From positions 1 through 32,049 of the IMG/VR virus record IMGVR_UViG_3300013131_000146: a stretch of 32,049 bases of DNA; one strand, given 5' to 3'. A program made the position numbers and the translations under genes. The notes beneath the pieces were generated by a model, which was not told where the DNA came from, made no database searches, and saw only the letters and a program-made list of their open reading frames with translations. This DNA comes from a virus. This document shows, piece after piece, positions 11,834 through 20,780 of the stretch. Position 1 is the first letter of the stretch, and each line of letters begins with the position of its first letter.

Positions 11834-12294
11834 GAAAGTATCGCGCAGAGTCATTAAAGGTCAGGGCAAATGTATTACTTGCAATACAAAGAGGACACAA
11901 GACCATTGCTGATATTGCTGGGTTTATCAATACAAGTTATTCGTCTGTATTGCATCATGCTGAATTCTTGGTGAAACTAGAACAGATAAAACTTGGTGAA
12001 CGTGTAGCAAGACATGACGGTAATGGTTCATCGCAGGAATATATATTCATTCAAGATAGCGAAAACATTATTGAGCAGTACGCTTACTTGCCGAAAAAGG
12101 TAGAAGCACCAACAACACCATTCCTAAAGCAAATGATGGGTTATACAGACATCATTCCACCTAAAAACGGCAGGATATATAACGAAGCAAAGTTTAATCA
12201 GATTAAGCGTGAGCAACATTACACACGCTGGACTCCAGCAATCAAAAAGAAATTTAAAAATGCAGTCAGTGGCGGGTCATTATTATGGTTTTAA
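11830..12294 (+). CDS. Winged-helix DNA-binding protein (GTG start)
   Basis: The GTG overlaps the previous stop (GTGA). The 154-aa product starts with a helix-turn-helix (about residues 5-55: SLKVRANVLLAIQRGHKTIADIAGFINTSYSSVLHHAEFLVKLEQI), with a beta wing after it (RVARHDGNGSSQEYIFI). The second half is polar and basic (KREQHYTRWTPAIKKKFKNAV), possibly a further DNA- or RNA-contacting part. Its place at the end of the early genes would suit a late-gene regulator, but this is only inferred from position. Confidence 0.65.
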   Translation: MRKYRAESLKVRANVLLAIQRGHKTIADIAGFINTSYSSVLHHAEFLVKLEQIKLGERVARHDGNGSSQEYIFIQDSENIIEQYAYLPKKVEAPTTPFLKQMMGYTDIIPPKNGRIYNEAKFNQIKREQHYTRWTPAIKKKFKNAVSGGSLLWF

Positions 12295-12725
12295 AATTTC
12301 ACCTTAACGAACGCAACAAGCCTTATTTATTCGCAAAAATAGCAGAATTAGACTTCACGAAAGATTACTACGTCAAAATTGACGAATACGACAAGAGAAC
12401 TCTCGACCAGAATGCCAAAATTCACGCAATGCTGGGCGATATAGCGAAGCAATCCACACATTTGAACAAAGTATTAAGCGCGGATGATTGGAAGCGTCTG
12501 TGCGTTGCGCAATTCAGAACGGACTGTATTCAAAATGACGTGCCTAAGTTATCCGACTATTGGAAGCGCAACGAATTTAAACTCATGCCAAGCCTAGACG
12601 GTCAAACATTGGTTGCTTTGGGAAACCAGACGCGTGATTTTCCTATTTACGTCATGAGTGGATTTGTCGAATGGCTTTTGTATTATGGCGCAGAAAATAA
12701 TATAACTTGGTCAGACACTTACTGA
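12285..12725 (+). CDS. ninB: NinB-type recombination protein
   Basis: The 146-aa product agrees with NinB (Orf of lambda): FTKDYYVKIDEYDKRTLDQNAKIHAMLGDIAKQ, ADDWKRLCVAQFR, LMPSLDGQTLVALGNQTRDF and a C-terminal FVEWLLYYGAENNITW. Lambda Orf binds ssDNA and SSB and helps RecF-pathway-type recombination. It works with the ERF, SSB and VRR-NUC proteins encoded upstream. It overlaps the preceding gene by ten bases and is the last gene before a promoter and leader. Confidence 0.92.
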   Translation: MVLKFHLNERNKPYLFAKIAELDFTKDYYVKIDEYDKRTLDQNAKIHAMLGDIAKQSTHLNKVLSADDWKRLCVAQFRTDCIQNDVPKLSDYWKRNEFKLMPSLDGQTLVALGNQTRDFPIYVMSGFVEWLLYYGAENNITWSDTY

Positions 12726-12729
12726 TATA

Positions 12730-12756
12730 TTGACACTCTAAATAATGGGTTATAAT
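12730..12756 (+). promoter_or_regulatory. Promoter with consensus boxes
   Basis: TTGACA (12730-12735) and TATAAT (12751-12756) both match consensus exactly but are only 15 bp apart; a weaker TAATAT box at 12753-12758 gives 17 bp. It would drive the structured leader and then the packaging and virion genes. Confidence 0.72.
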
Positions 12757-12889
12757 ATTAAACATCATTTAACCAGCTTGCGAAACTGTTAGAATGACAC
12801 ATCAGCGTAACCAGTTGCGCTAGTCCTGACGAGATACTGCGAGTCCGTGCTACTTAGCGATGTGAAAAGCACATAAACATGAGGAAGCT
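12757..12889 (+). ncRNA. Structured leader RNA before the late genes
   Basis: This is 133 bp without a gene, between a consensus promoter and the next start. Several helices can form: (A) 12780-12788 with 12812-12820, eight of nine positions; (B) 12804-12810 with 12815-12821 around a CCAG loop; (C) CACATC (12798-12803) with GATGTG (12859-12864); (D) GTGCT (12847-12851) with AGCAC (12868-12872). B stacks directly on C, while A and B exclude each other, the design of a switch. C and D also cross. I match it to no known riboswitch. It could be a regulatory leader or a stable small RNA. Confidence 0.5.
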
Positions 12890-13279
12890 ATGAACCAATA
12901 TCCAATTCCAGTTATTCCATCTGACGCACAAATAAAAACAAACACACAAATTGCGATTGATTATTACCATCTAGGCGCAGTCAACCCAATGGCAGCTAAT
13001 GAACCATTTTGGGCAAAGATGGCTAAAATGTTTCGTGTCACTACGCCAGAAGTTAAGCGTATTCGTTGCGCAAATTGTGAATATTACGACAACACGCCAG
13101 AAATGATGCAAGCAATGGAAGCAATCCCACTCAATGAGTTTGATTTATTTGATGGACAAGTGCAACGTGGATATTGCCATCGGTTAGAATTTATTTGCCA
13201 CACATCAAGGCTTTGCTCTGTATGGGAACGCAAAGATTACGAAAATGAGGACATGGGAGATATGGAAAATGCCACTTAA
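12890..13279 (+). CDS. Cys-rich conserved phage protein
   Basis: The 129-aa product has a soluble N-terminal half and a cysteine cluster: CANC (62, 65), [19 protein letters not shown] (95, 102, 108). The CxxC-x30-C-x6-C-x5-C order suggests a metal or Fe-S site, somewhat like small high-potential iron-sulphur-type phage proteins. GAGG precedes the start. It is the first gene after the promoter and leader and comes before the packaging genes. The metal and role are not known. Confidence 0.68.
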   Translation: MNQYPIPVIPSDAQIKTNTQIAIDYYHLGAVNPMAANEPFWAKMAKMFRVTTPEVKRIRCANCEYYDNTPEMMQAMEAIPLNEFDLFDGQVQRGYCHRLEFICHTSRLCSVWERKDYENEDMGDMENAT

Positions 13280-13412
13280 AAAAGGTTACTCACCTAAAAC
13301 AATCAAAAAGAACATCGAAACTGAAATCAAAGCAGGCAAAGACCCGAAGCAGGCAGTCGCTATTGCATATTCAATCGCTAAAGAAGCAAAGAAAAAGGCG
13401 GGTAAAAAATGA
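13269..13412 (+). CDS. 47-aa Lys-rich conserved phage protein
   Basis: The start lies eleven bases inside the previous gene and the stop overlaps the next start (ATGA). The product contains [17 protein letters not shown] and [22 protein letters not shown], a pattern that I know as a common, very small phage protein with two helices and a strong positive charge. Its function is unknown; nucleic-acid binding is likely from charge alone. Confidence 0.68.
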   Translation: MPLKKGYSPKTIKKNIETEIKAGKDPKQAVAIAYSIAKEAKKKAGKK

Positions 13413-13771
13413 CAGATGTAAATTCAACGCTTGATGAACGTGGCAGTCGCTATGGTTCATTCACTGGTCATGCTGATATTACGCAAGAACTTAAACTCGT
13501 TATTGCATATCATCTGGGCAGTCGCAAAAAACGATTAGCAAATGACCAACAAGAAGCACTCGACATGATTTGCCACAAGATTGGTCGCATCATTAACGGT
13601 GATGCTGACTATGCAGAGAACTTTCGTGATATTGCTGGATATGCTACACTTGTTATGAAGCGGTTACTTGAAACAGATGGTGCAACAGATGCACAAGTAA
13701 CTCATATCAGGCGAGTGGAAGGGGAGTGGCAAGATGAGCAAACTGGAAAAGAAATTACGACTAGCACATAA
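13409..13771 (+). CDS. DUF6378-type phage protein
   Basis: The 120-aa product carries the pattern [24 protein letters not shown], then [42 protein letters not shown], which I recognise from a widespread phage family placed before packaging genes (DUF6378). The fold is helical with conserved His, Asp and Glu that might bind a metal as in nucleotide pyrophosphohydrolases. The role is unproven. Its last 38 bases overlap the following endonuclease-like gene. Confidence 0.78.
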   Translation: MTDVNSTLDERGSRYGSFTGHADITQELKLVIAYHLGSRKKRLANDQQEALDMICHKIGRIINGDADYAENFRDIAGYATLVMKRLLETDGATDAQVTHIRRVEGEWQDEQTGKEITTST

Positions 13772-14282
13772 GAACATGATTGATAGATGCGTAAATGAGA
13801 AAAATAATTCATTTATACATTATGGCGGTAGAGGAATAAAAGTTTGTGATGATTGGATAGATAAAGAGTCTGGTCGATATAATTTCATAGAATGGGCGTT
13901 GCATAATGGCTTTGAAATTGATAAAAGCCTAGACAGAATTGATACAAATGGGAATTATTCCCCAGATAATTGCAAATGGTCAACCATAAGCGAACAATTA
14001 AATAATCAAAGACGCAATCATAGAATTTTATTTAACGGAAAAACTCAAACTCTGACTCAATGGGCTAATGAACTTGGAATAAATCCCAATACATTGCAAA
14101 GACGCATTGTTAAATACAAGATGGAGATAGATAAGGCATTTACTCCAATTATAAGAACATGGAAGCACGGAACTCGGCAAGGATATGAGTTTCATAAATG
14201 TAGATGCGATGAATGTCGTGAGGCAAATAATAAGCGGCATAGAGATAAGCGAGCAAAAATCAGAAACGGTGAGGTTAAATGA
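13734..14282 (+). CDS. Putative homing-type endonuclease of the LDRID/NCKW family
   Basis: The 182-aa protein has the motif chain HYGGRGIKVCDDW, KSLDRIDTNGNYSPDNCKWSTISEQLNNQRRN, which marks a mobile HNH-like family often free-standing in phages. A C-terminal helix-turn-helix follows (QTLTQWANELGINPNTLQRRI) and a basic Cys-rich end (CRCDECREANNKRHRDKRAK). It overlaps its neighbours on both sides (38 bases before, ATGA after), as expected of an inserted selfish gene. Cleavage activity is not proven by the sequence. Confidence 0.75.
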   Translation: MSKLEKKLRLAHKNMIDRCVNEKNNSFIHYGGRGIKVCDDWIDKESGRYNFIEWALHNGFEIDKSLDRIDTNGNYSPDNCKWSTISEQLNNQRRNHRILFNGKTQTLTQWANELGINPNTLQRRIVKYKMEIDKAFTPIIRTWKHGTRQGYEFHKCRCDECREANNKRHRDKRAKIRNGEVK

Positions 14283-14656
14283 CAGATATTAAAAATCCAG
14301 TAGGCAGACCTAATGAATTATTTGATAGCTTAGAGAAAGCAAAAGAATATCTTATGGGCGGATGGGAAAACATTGGGGATGTTATTCCTAATGTCGCTGG
14401 ATTGGCTTGTTATGTAGGGAAAAGACGCAGCACAATTTATGACTATGCTTCAAAGAATGAGGAATTTTCGGACATTGTTGAGGGAATATTATCTTTACAA
14501 GAAAATAGACTTATCAATGGTTCATTGCGTGGGCTACTAAATCCCACTATTACGAAACTATTGCTTACAAAGCATGGCTATACTGAAAAGCAAGAAATTG
14601 TTGCAGACATATCAACAAGAGAGTTGCCAGTAGCAAGTCTTGACGAGTTTGTGTAA
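14279..14656 (+). CDS. terS: Terminase small subunit (Gp3-like)
   Basis: The 125-aa product begins with the basic MTDIKNPVGRP and has a helix-turn-helix-like part (VAGLACYVGKRRSTIYDYASKNEEFSDIVEGI) and then QENRLINGSLRGLLNPTITKLLLTKHGYTEK, the signature of P22 Gp3-type DNA-packaging proteins. It forms a ring that recognises the packaging site and hands DNA to TerL. It overlaps terL by one base (TAATG). Headful packaging would follow from the P22 likeness, but no pac site is identified. Confidence 0.9.
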   Translation: MTDIKNPVGRPNELFDSLEKAKEYLMGGWENIGDVIPNVAGLACYVGKRRSTIYDYASKNEEFSDIVEGILSLQENRLINGSLRGLLNPTITKLLLTKHGYTEKQEIVADISTRELPVASLDEFV

Positions 14657-15879
14657 TGCCATTAAGCGAAATTCAGCGAGCCTTTGTCACATCAAGGGAA
14701 AAATTCCCTGCGTTCGTTGGTGGATTTGGTAGTGGAAAAACAGCAGCAGGTATCGCAAGAGCATTAGCATTAAAATCCATATTCCGTGATTGCAACATTG
14801 CATATTACCTTCCGACATATCCACTTGTTGAGGATATTGCCTTTCAACGCTTTCCTGATTTGCTTGACCGTAATGGCTGGGCTTATAAATTAAATAAACA
14901 ATCAGCCTATATTGAATTCCCTAATGCTGGGAAAATAATCTTTAGAACGATGGAACATCCGCACAGGATTGTCGGATATGAGGTTGCTCATAGCATCCTT
15001 GACGAATTAGATACGCTTCCAATCGAAAAAGCCCGTGACGTTTGGAATAAAGTTATTGCACGCAATCGTCAAAAATGCAGCATGGACAATACAGTTGCGG
15101 TCGTAACGACACCAGAGGGATTTAGATTTGTTTATGATAGATGGGTTCGTAATCCTGTCGAAGGCTATACATTGTATAGGGCAAAGACAATGGATAATGC
15201 GTCAAATCTACCAAGCGGATATATTGAAAACCTACAAAATTCATATCCATCTAATCTATTGCAGGCTTATTTAGAAGGCGAGTTTGTCAATTTAACGGCT
15301 GGAAGTGTATATGCGGAATTTGACAGAGAACTAAATGCAACAAGTGAAACGGTCAAGCAAGGCGAGCCACTGCACATAGGATTAGACTTCAACGTAACCA
15401 AGATGGCATCCGTCATTCATGTATTGCGTAATGATGAACCACACGCTGTAGATGAATTGACAGGTGTTTTTGATACGCCAGCAATGATACAATTACTTAA
15501 ATCAAGATACACAGGGCATAAAATTTTCATTTATCCTGACGCAAGTGGTAACAATCGCAAGTCACAAAATGCTAGTGAAAGCGATATAGCGTTGCTCAAG
15601 CAAGCAGGATTTATAGTAATGGTTAATGCTGCGAACCCTGCCATTAAAGACAGAGTTTTAGCAATGAATAAACTAATAGGCGAGAGAAAATATCGGGTTA
15701 ATCCTGATACTTGCCCTGAATTAGTGGAGTCATTAGAACGGCAAGCCTATGACAAGAATGGTGAGCCTGATAAGACAGGCGGATTTGACCACGTTTTAGA
15801 TGCAACAGGCTACTGTATAGCGTATCGTTACCCTATTAGAAGCCGTAATATTCAACATGTAAGGATGGCTGGTATATGA
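14656..15879 (+). CDS. terL: Terminase large subunit
   Basis: The 407-aa packaging motor has an N-terminal ATPase with Walker A GGFGSGKT (residues 22-29) and Walker B-like HSILDELDTL. The C-terminal RNase H-like nuclease has LDFNVTKMA (first catalytic Asp), YPDASGNNRKSQNASESDI and GGFDHVLDATGYCIAY (last Asp). It translocates DNA into the prohead and cuts the concatemer. It is shorter than many TerL proteins but all core motifs are intact. The stop overlaps the portal start (ATGA). Confidence 0.96.
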   Translation: MPLSEIQRAFVTSREKFPAFVGGFGSGKTAAGIARALALKSIFRDCNIAYYLPTYPLVEDIAFQRFPDLLDRNGWAYKLNKQSAYIEFPNAGKIIFRTMEHPHRIVGYEVAHSILDELDTLPIEKARDVWNKVIARNRQKCSMDNTVAVVTTPEGFRFVYDRWVRNPVEGYTLYRAKTMDNASNLPSGYIENLQNSYPSNLLQAYLEGEFVNLTAGSVYAEFDRELNATSETVKQGEPLHIGLDFNVTKMASVIHVLRNDEPHAVDELTGVFDTPAMIQLLKSRYTGHKIFIYPDASGNNRKSQNASESDIALLKQAGFIVMVNAANPAIKDRVLAMNKLIGERKYRVNPDTCPELVESLERQAYDKNGEPDKTGGFDHVLDATGYCIAYRYPIRSRNIQHVRMAGI

Positions 15880-17330
15880 ACGACAATAAACATAATGATT
15901 ATGCAGCGTTTGCTGAAAAGTGGTTTAAGACACGCTGCGCTGTTGAGGGACAAACTGCCGTTCATAAAGCTGGCGAGAAATTCCTGCCACGTTTAACAGA
16001 CCAGACCGATAACGATTACAGTTCCTATAAACTACGCGCCACATATTTTAATGCCACAGGTAGAACGCTTGACGGATTAGTCGGCATGGTATTCCGCAAA
16101 GAGATGAAAAAGAATTATCCATCCGCGCTTGAACCATTGATTGACGATATTGATATGGCTGGCAATTCACTCGACATGGTAGCGATGCGAACTATTGGCG
16201 ATGTCATTCAGGTAGGTCGTGCTGGTATCTTAGTGGAATATCCACAAGTTAATGAAGCCCCAGCAAGTCAAGCAGATGTAGTGCGTATGAACCTGCGCCC
16301 TTACACGACATATTATCCTGCCGAGTCTATTCTCGATTGGCGTGTTGAACGAGTGAATAACGTCATGCAACCAGTGATGATTAAACTTGCAGAAACCTAC
16401 GAAATCCAAAAGAATGAGTTTGAATTTGAAACTAAAGAGCAAGTCCGCGCTTTATTGTTGGTTGGCGGATATTATGTGCAGCGCATCTATCGCAAGAACT
16501 CTAAAGGAGATTGGGTTCAGTTTGGTAGCGATATCATTCCGCTTATGCGTGGCATCCCTATTCCGTTTATTCCATTCTGGGCTTTTGGTGCAAAAGAGAA
16601 TTCACTTAATTTACAAGACCCGCCAATCCTAGACCTAGCAGATATGAACTTAGCGCACTATCGTATTAGTGCTGACTATGAACGCGGCTGTCACTTTGCT
16701 GGCTTGCCTACACCTATCTTAGCTGGTTTCATGTTTGACGAAGGTGCAAAGATATCACTAGGCTCAACGACTGCGCTTGTAACACCTGACGCTACGGCTA
16801 AATGGGGCTTCTTAGAATTTACTGGGCAAGGTCTAACTTCACTTAAAGACAATCTAAAAGAAAAACAATCACAGATGGCTGCGCTTGGCTCTCGTATTCT
16901 CGCACCTGAAAAATCAGGCGTTGAATCAGAGGGTGCTTTGCTTATCCGTCACAGTGGCGAGAACAGCGTATTGTCTGCCATCGTAGAACTTGCGTCAGAG
17001 AACTTTGAGCAAATCATTACGTTTATGGGTGATTGGCAAAACGTGACAGGCGATGTTGAAATCGACTTCAACAAAGACTTCTTGCCAGTGCCAATGAATG
17101 CACAGCAACTCGACTCACTCATGAAAGCATGGCAGGCTGGCGGTATTCCACAAGAGGAACTATTCCACGCATTGAAACGAGGAGAAGTAATCCGTAATGA
17201 GGTTACTTATGACGAATATCTAACTGGCATCGAAACAGATACCGAAACATCTATCGGTGGCGTTGCTGAACCTGACGAACCTGACACGGGCGGAGTGTTA
17301 TCACAACTTAGACAGCGTTTAGGTCTATGA
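15876..17330 (+). CDS. Portal protein (DUF4055 family)
   Basis: The 484-aa product matches DUF4055 portal-like proteins: HKAGEKFLPRLTDQTDNDYSSYKLRATYFNATGRTLDGLVGMVFRK near the start, RAGILVEYP, LRPYTTYYPAESILDWR, and LADMNLAHYRISADYERG in the middle. It forms the dodecameric ring at the head vertex through which DNA passes. Its place right after terL is standard. The C-terminal tail (from about residue 455) is acidic. The stop overlaps the next start. Confidence 0.9.
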   Translation: MNDNKHNDYAAFAEKWFKTRCAVEGQTAVHKAGEKFLPRLTDQTDNDYSSYKLRATYFNATGRTLDGLVGMVFRKEMKKNYPSALEPLIDDIDMAGNSLDMVAMRTIGDVIQVGRAGILVEYPQVNEAPASQADVVRMNLRPYTTYYPAESILDWRVERVNNVMQPVMIKLAETYEIQKNEFEFETKEQVRALLLVGGYYVQRIYRKNSKGDWVQFGSDIIPLMRGIPIPFIPFWAFGAKENSLNLQDPPILDLADMNLAHYRISADYERGCHFAGLPTPILAGFMFDEGAKISLGSTTALVTPDATAKWGFLEFTGQGLTSLKDNLKEKQSQMAALGSRILAPEKSGVESEGALLIRHSGENSVLSAIVELASENFEQIITFMGDWQNVTGDVEIDFNKDFLPVPMNAQQLDSLMKAWQAGGIPQEELFHALKRGEVIRNEVTYDEYLTGIETDTETSIGGVAEPDEPDTGGVLSQLRQRLGL

Positions 17331-19312
17331 ACGAACTTATCGCCTTATTAACAGAGGCACTTGCCAAACTTAAAGACCGCTTCGATGCGCTAGAGGCTAT
17401 TACGCCACAAAAAGGCGACAATGGCGAACGCGGTGAGAAAGGTGACAAGGGAGATAAAGGCGAACGTGGGGAAAAAGGCGAGCAAGGTGAACGTGGGATT
17501 AAAGGCGATATTGGTCTAAAAGGCGACAAAGGCGAACGTGGCGAAGCTGGCAAAAACGGCTTAAAAGGCGACAATGGCGATAAAGGTGATGCTGGCAAAG
17601 ACGGAAAAGACGGCAAAGATGGTCGTGACGGCATCAACGGAAAAGATGGTCGCAATGGTGCAGATGGACTAACCATTAAAGGTGATAAAGGTGATAAGCC
17701 AAATCACGAATGGAAAGGCACCAGCATTCGCTTTGAATTGCCAGATGGAAAATGGGGAAAGTTTGTTGACTTACAAGGTCGTGATGGTATTGGTCGTTTT
17801 TTAGGTGGCGCAAGTGGACTGCAAGTTATTACATCAAGTGACAGCTCGATTGTCGTTACCCAAAACGGGCAAAATGTAGATTTAACTGTATCGCAAGAAT
17901 CGCCAGCATCTAATATCGTCAAACAAGTACGCAATGAAACAGGCGCAACACTCGTTAAAGGCACAGTCGTTTATATCAATGGCGCATCTGGCAATAAAGC
18001 CACTGTCACTAAAGCAATTGCCACAGGTGATGCAACATCGGCACAGACACTCGGTATTATCACTAACGACATTCTTACAAATCAAAATGGATATGTGACT
18101 GTATTCGGTTCGATTGTTGGGATTAACACGTCTGCATTTGCTAATGGCGCACAATTATATTTAAGCGCGACAACGGCTGGAACATTTACTGATGTTAAAC
18201 AATACGCGCCTGCGCATTTAGTTTATGTCGGCATCGTAACTCGCAGCCATCAAAATCAAGGTTCAATTGAGGTCAATATCCAAAACGGTTATGAACTCGA
18301 GGAACTTCATAACGTAAGCATCAATCCAGCAACGTTAGCGAATGATGACTCACTTAGATATGATGCAGCGACAGGTCTTTGGAAAAACAAGGCTGGCGGT
18401 GGCAGTTCAGGTTCTGTCACAAGCGTGGCATTGTCTGCGCCACTTGGCTTTGAGGTTGCTGGCAGTCCAATCACATCGACAGGCACGCTTGCGCTTTCGT
18501 TTGCTACTGGATATTCACTGCCAACTAATACGAAGCAAGCACAATGGGATACAGCGTACTCTTGGGGTAATCATGCCAGCGCAGGATATTTGACCAGTAT
18601 TAGTGGCGCAATGGTCACTGGCGCACTCGGTTTCATGCCATATAATGCAACTAATCCAGCAGGCTACATTAGCACCGAAACAGACCCAGTTTTTACAGCG
18701 CACGCTGCTTATGGTGTAACGCTGACCAAAATCGGAAACTGGGACACCGCCTTCGGATGGGGCAATCATGCGCTTGCTGGATACTTAACATCTGTTTCAT
18801 GGTCAATTATCTCTGGTAAACCTACATTTGCAACGGTGGCAACAAGTGGCGCATATGCTGATTTGTCAGGAACGCCAACAATTCCATCTAAAACAAGCGA
18901 TTTAACTAACGATAGCGGGTTCATTACTGGATATACTGAAACTGACCCTGTATTTGTTGCTCATGCTGCTTATGGTGTCACTTTGACAAAGATTGGTAAT
19001 TGGGATGCTGCCTATTCATGGGGGAATCATGCAAGTGCTGGTTATTTAACAAGCGTTTCGTGGAGTATAATCACTGGTAAACCATCATTTGCGACAGTGG
19101 CGACTACAGGCGCATATTCTGATTTGATTGGTAAGCCAACTATTCCGACAAAGACTAGCGACCTAACAAATGACAGTGGATTTATCACATCGGTGGCAAA
19201 GACGCTGCCTATTATGATTAGAAACACTACAGTTACATCGGTCAACGTGGCTTTAGGGTATCTGGCTATTTTGAATAGAAGTGGCTCAACAATTAACGTG
19301 GCGATTGTGTAA
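17327..19312 (+). CDS. Collagen-like fibre protein in the head gene cluster
   Basis: The 661-aa protein opens with a short helix (residues 1-28). Then come 28 unbroken Gly-X-Y triplets (30-113), mostly G-(D/E)-(K/R), a bacterial/phage collagen-like triple helix. A beta-rich middle (about 130-330) follows, and then repeats: an 87-residue unit starting TETDPVF occurs at 450-536 and again from 537, with three YSWGNHA-AGYLTS elements near 410, 476 and 563. These repeats are typical of phage tail-fibre shafts. The gene, however, lies between portal and MuF, so it may be a head fibre or decoration, or a tail fibre moved here. It overlaps the portal gene by four bases. Confidence 0.85.
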   Translation: MNELIALLTEALAKLKDRFDALEAITPQKGDNGERGEKGDKGDKGERGEKGEQGERGIKGDIGLKGDKGERGEAGKNGLKGDNGDKGDAGKDGKDGKDGRDGINGKDGRNGADGLTIKGDKGDKPNHEWKGTSIRFELPDGKWGKFVDLQGRDGIGRFLGGASGLQVITSSDSSIVVTQNGQNVDLTVSQESPASNIVKQVRNETGATLVKGTVVYINGASGNKATVTKAIATGDATSAQTLGIITNDILTNQNGYVTVFGSIVGINTSAFANGAQLYLSATTAGTFTDVKQYAPAHLVYVGIVTRSHQNQGSIEVNIQNGYELEELHNVSINPATLANDDSLRYDAATGLWKNKAGGGSSGSVTSVALSAPLGFEVAGSPITSTGTLALSFATGYSLPTNTKQAQWDTAYSWGNHASAGYLTSISGAMVTGALGFMPYNATNPAGYISTETDPVFTAHAAYGVTLTKIGNWDTAFGWGNHALAGYLTSVSWSIISGKPTFATVATSGAYADLSGTPTIPSKTSDLTNDSGFITGYTETDPVFVAHAAYGVTLTKIGNWDAAYSWGNHASAGYLTSVSWSIITGKPSFATVATTGAYSDLIGKPTIPTKTSDLTNDSGFITSVAKTLPIMIRNTTVTSVNVALGYLAILNRSGSTINVAIV

Positions 19313-19321
19313 GGATTTGAA

Positions 19322-19687
19322 ATGGCAAAGCGTTATCCATTAGTTTTAAATGCAACAAGCGTACAGGAATTGCAGGCTGGGGATTCGCTTGCGGCAACTC
19401 AATTTGCTATAACAGAGCAAACCAGCCTTACATTTGACTTATCTCAATCTAATAACTTTAAATGCACATTGTCTGCTGGCGGTGCATTAACATTTACAAA
19501 TCATGTTGCTGGTCAAAGCGGATTTATTTTGCTGATTAACGCTGGCGGATACGCAATCACTAAAGCGGCAACTACTAAAAGCGACGTGCTTTTTGTTTAT
19601 GATGTTTCAGCAGCAGGAACGTATCTTATTCAGTATTATGATGACGGCACTAATGCTTATGTATTAACGACAGAGGCTTTGAGTTAA
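19322..19687 (+). CDS. Small beta-rich virion protein next to the fibre gene
   Basis: The 121-aa product is rich in Thr, Ala, Gly and aromatic residues with strand-like alternation (FAITEQTSLTFDLSQSNNFKCTL, GFILLINAGGYAITK, YLIQYYDDGTNAYVLTTEAL). It has no membrane segment. AAGGA precedes the start. Position right after the collagen-like gene suggests a partner, tip or capsid-bound decoration protein; similar short proteins are known to me from fibre ends of other phages. No firm family is named. Confidence 0.6.
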   Translation: MAKRYPLVLNATSVQELQAGDSLAATQFAITEQTSLTFDLSQSNNFKCTLSAGGALTFTNHVAGQSGFILLINAGGYAITKAATTKSDVLFVYDVSAAGTYLIQYYDDGTNAYVLTTEALS

Positions 19688-20749
19688 TTGGCATCCGTCA
19701 ATGAGCAACTTCTAAACAAACAAGTAGCGCACGAAATTGATGTTTTGGGCTATGGCAATGCTTTATCCAAAAAAGTAATCAATATTCTCAATAAAAGTGA
19801 TATATCACTCTTTGAAAAATTAAGACGCATCCTAGACGAACTTCCAGCAGGTGAAATCAATGTTAAGAAGCTGGACAAGTTATTGCAGACTGTATTCAAT
19901 ACTAATAATACTGCTTACAGCGCAGCGCAAAATACAATTGAAACTGAACTTAAGGCATTCACTAAGCAAGAGTTAAGTTATCAAAAGAACATGATTGAGA
20001 AAGTCGCGCCCGTACAAGTGAAAGTAATATCGCCTGAACAGGTATTTGCAGCAGGAATGGCGCAACCGTTTCAAGGTCAATTACTTGGAGAATTCTTTAG
20101 CAAGTTAAGCCAACAAAAGCAAACCATGATTAACGATGCCGTAAGAATGGGCGTGATTGAGGGCAAAACGACAAATGAAATCGTTAAGGTTATTCGTGGC
20201 TCACGCGAACTAGACTATAAAGACGGAATGCTTGCAATCACACGCAGGAATGCGGACTCGGTTGTATTGACTGCCGTTGGTCATTTTCAGAACTTCGCAC
20301 AAGAGTCACTCTACGAAGCAAACGATGACATTATCAAAGGCTATCGTTATACAGCAACGTTGGACACTAGGACAACAGAGCTGTGTGCTAGTCGTGACGG
20401 GAACTTCTATCGCATTGGACAAGCAAAGCCTGCAATCCCAGCGCATTATCGTTGCCGAAGCAGATACACGCCAGTGATGAAGTCATTTAAAGAACTTGGA
20501 CTAGATATCAACGAGTTTGATGCAAGCACACGCGCCAGCATGGATGGGCAAGTGCCTGAAAAGGTCACATATCAAGACTGGCTTAAAAATCAATCAGCAG
20601 CACGACAAGACAAAGTGCTTGGAAAGCAAAAAGCAGAATTGTTTAGAAGCGGTCAATTAACATTAGATAAATTTGTATCGCCAAGCGGTCATGTTTACAC
20701 GCTTGATGAACTTTCTAAATTAAATGACATCACTTTGAACAATGATTAA
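19688..20749 (+). CDS. MuF/SPP1 gp7-like head morphogenesis protein (TTG start)
   Basis: The TTG start lies immediately after the previous stop; no in-frame ATG lies close. The 353-aa product has a long helical N-terminal part and the MuF core at about residues 215-260: YRYTATLDTRTTELCASRDGNFYRIGQ, PAIPAHYRCRSRYTPV. MuF-type minor head proteins bind the portal and are packaged into the head in small numbers. The short C-terminal part (TLDKFVSPSGHVYTLDEL) has no toxin-like domain. It stands between fibre and scaffold genes as expected of a head cluster. Confidence 0.88.
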   Translation: MASVNEQLLNKQVAHEIDVLGYGNALSKKVINILNKSDISLFEKLRRILDELPAGEINVKKLDKLLQTVFNTNNTAYSAAQNTIETELKAFTKQELSYQKNMIEKVAPVQVKVISPEQVFAAGMAQPFQGQLLGEFFSKLSQQKQTMINDAVRMGVIEGKTTNEIVKVIRGSRELDYKDGMLAITRRNADSVVLTAVGHFQNFAQESLYEANDDIIKGYRYTATLDTRTTELCASRDGNFYRIGQAKPAIPAHYRCRSRYTPVMKSFKELGLDINEFDASTRASMDGQVPEKVTYQDWLKNQSAARQDKVLGKQKAELFRSGQLTLDKFVSPSGHVYTLDELSKLNDITLNND

Positions 20750-20780
20750 ATATGGCATATAATTGTTTTTAGTGGAATTA

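Noticed and set aside
12780-12850. Possible hammerhead ribozyme (CTGACGAG and CGAAAC are both present)
   Set aside because: Stem II cannot form directly after CTGACGA, and no NUH site pairs properly with the AC after GAA; the core elements are present by chance or as part of another fold.
14279-14295. Shared 17-nt start (ATGACAGATATTAAAAA) with the J gene at 31535
   Set aside because: Flanking sequence is unrelated on both sides; it simply encodes a common MTDIK start and is probably chance.
17308-17676. Long minus-strand frame rich in Pro and Ser
   Set aside because: It is the antisense of the Gly-X-Y collagen-like repeats; base composition alone keeps it open.
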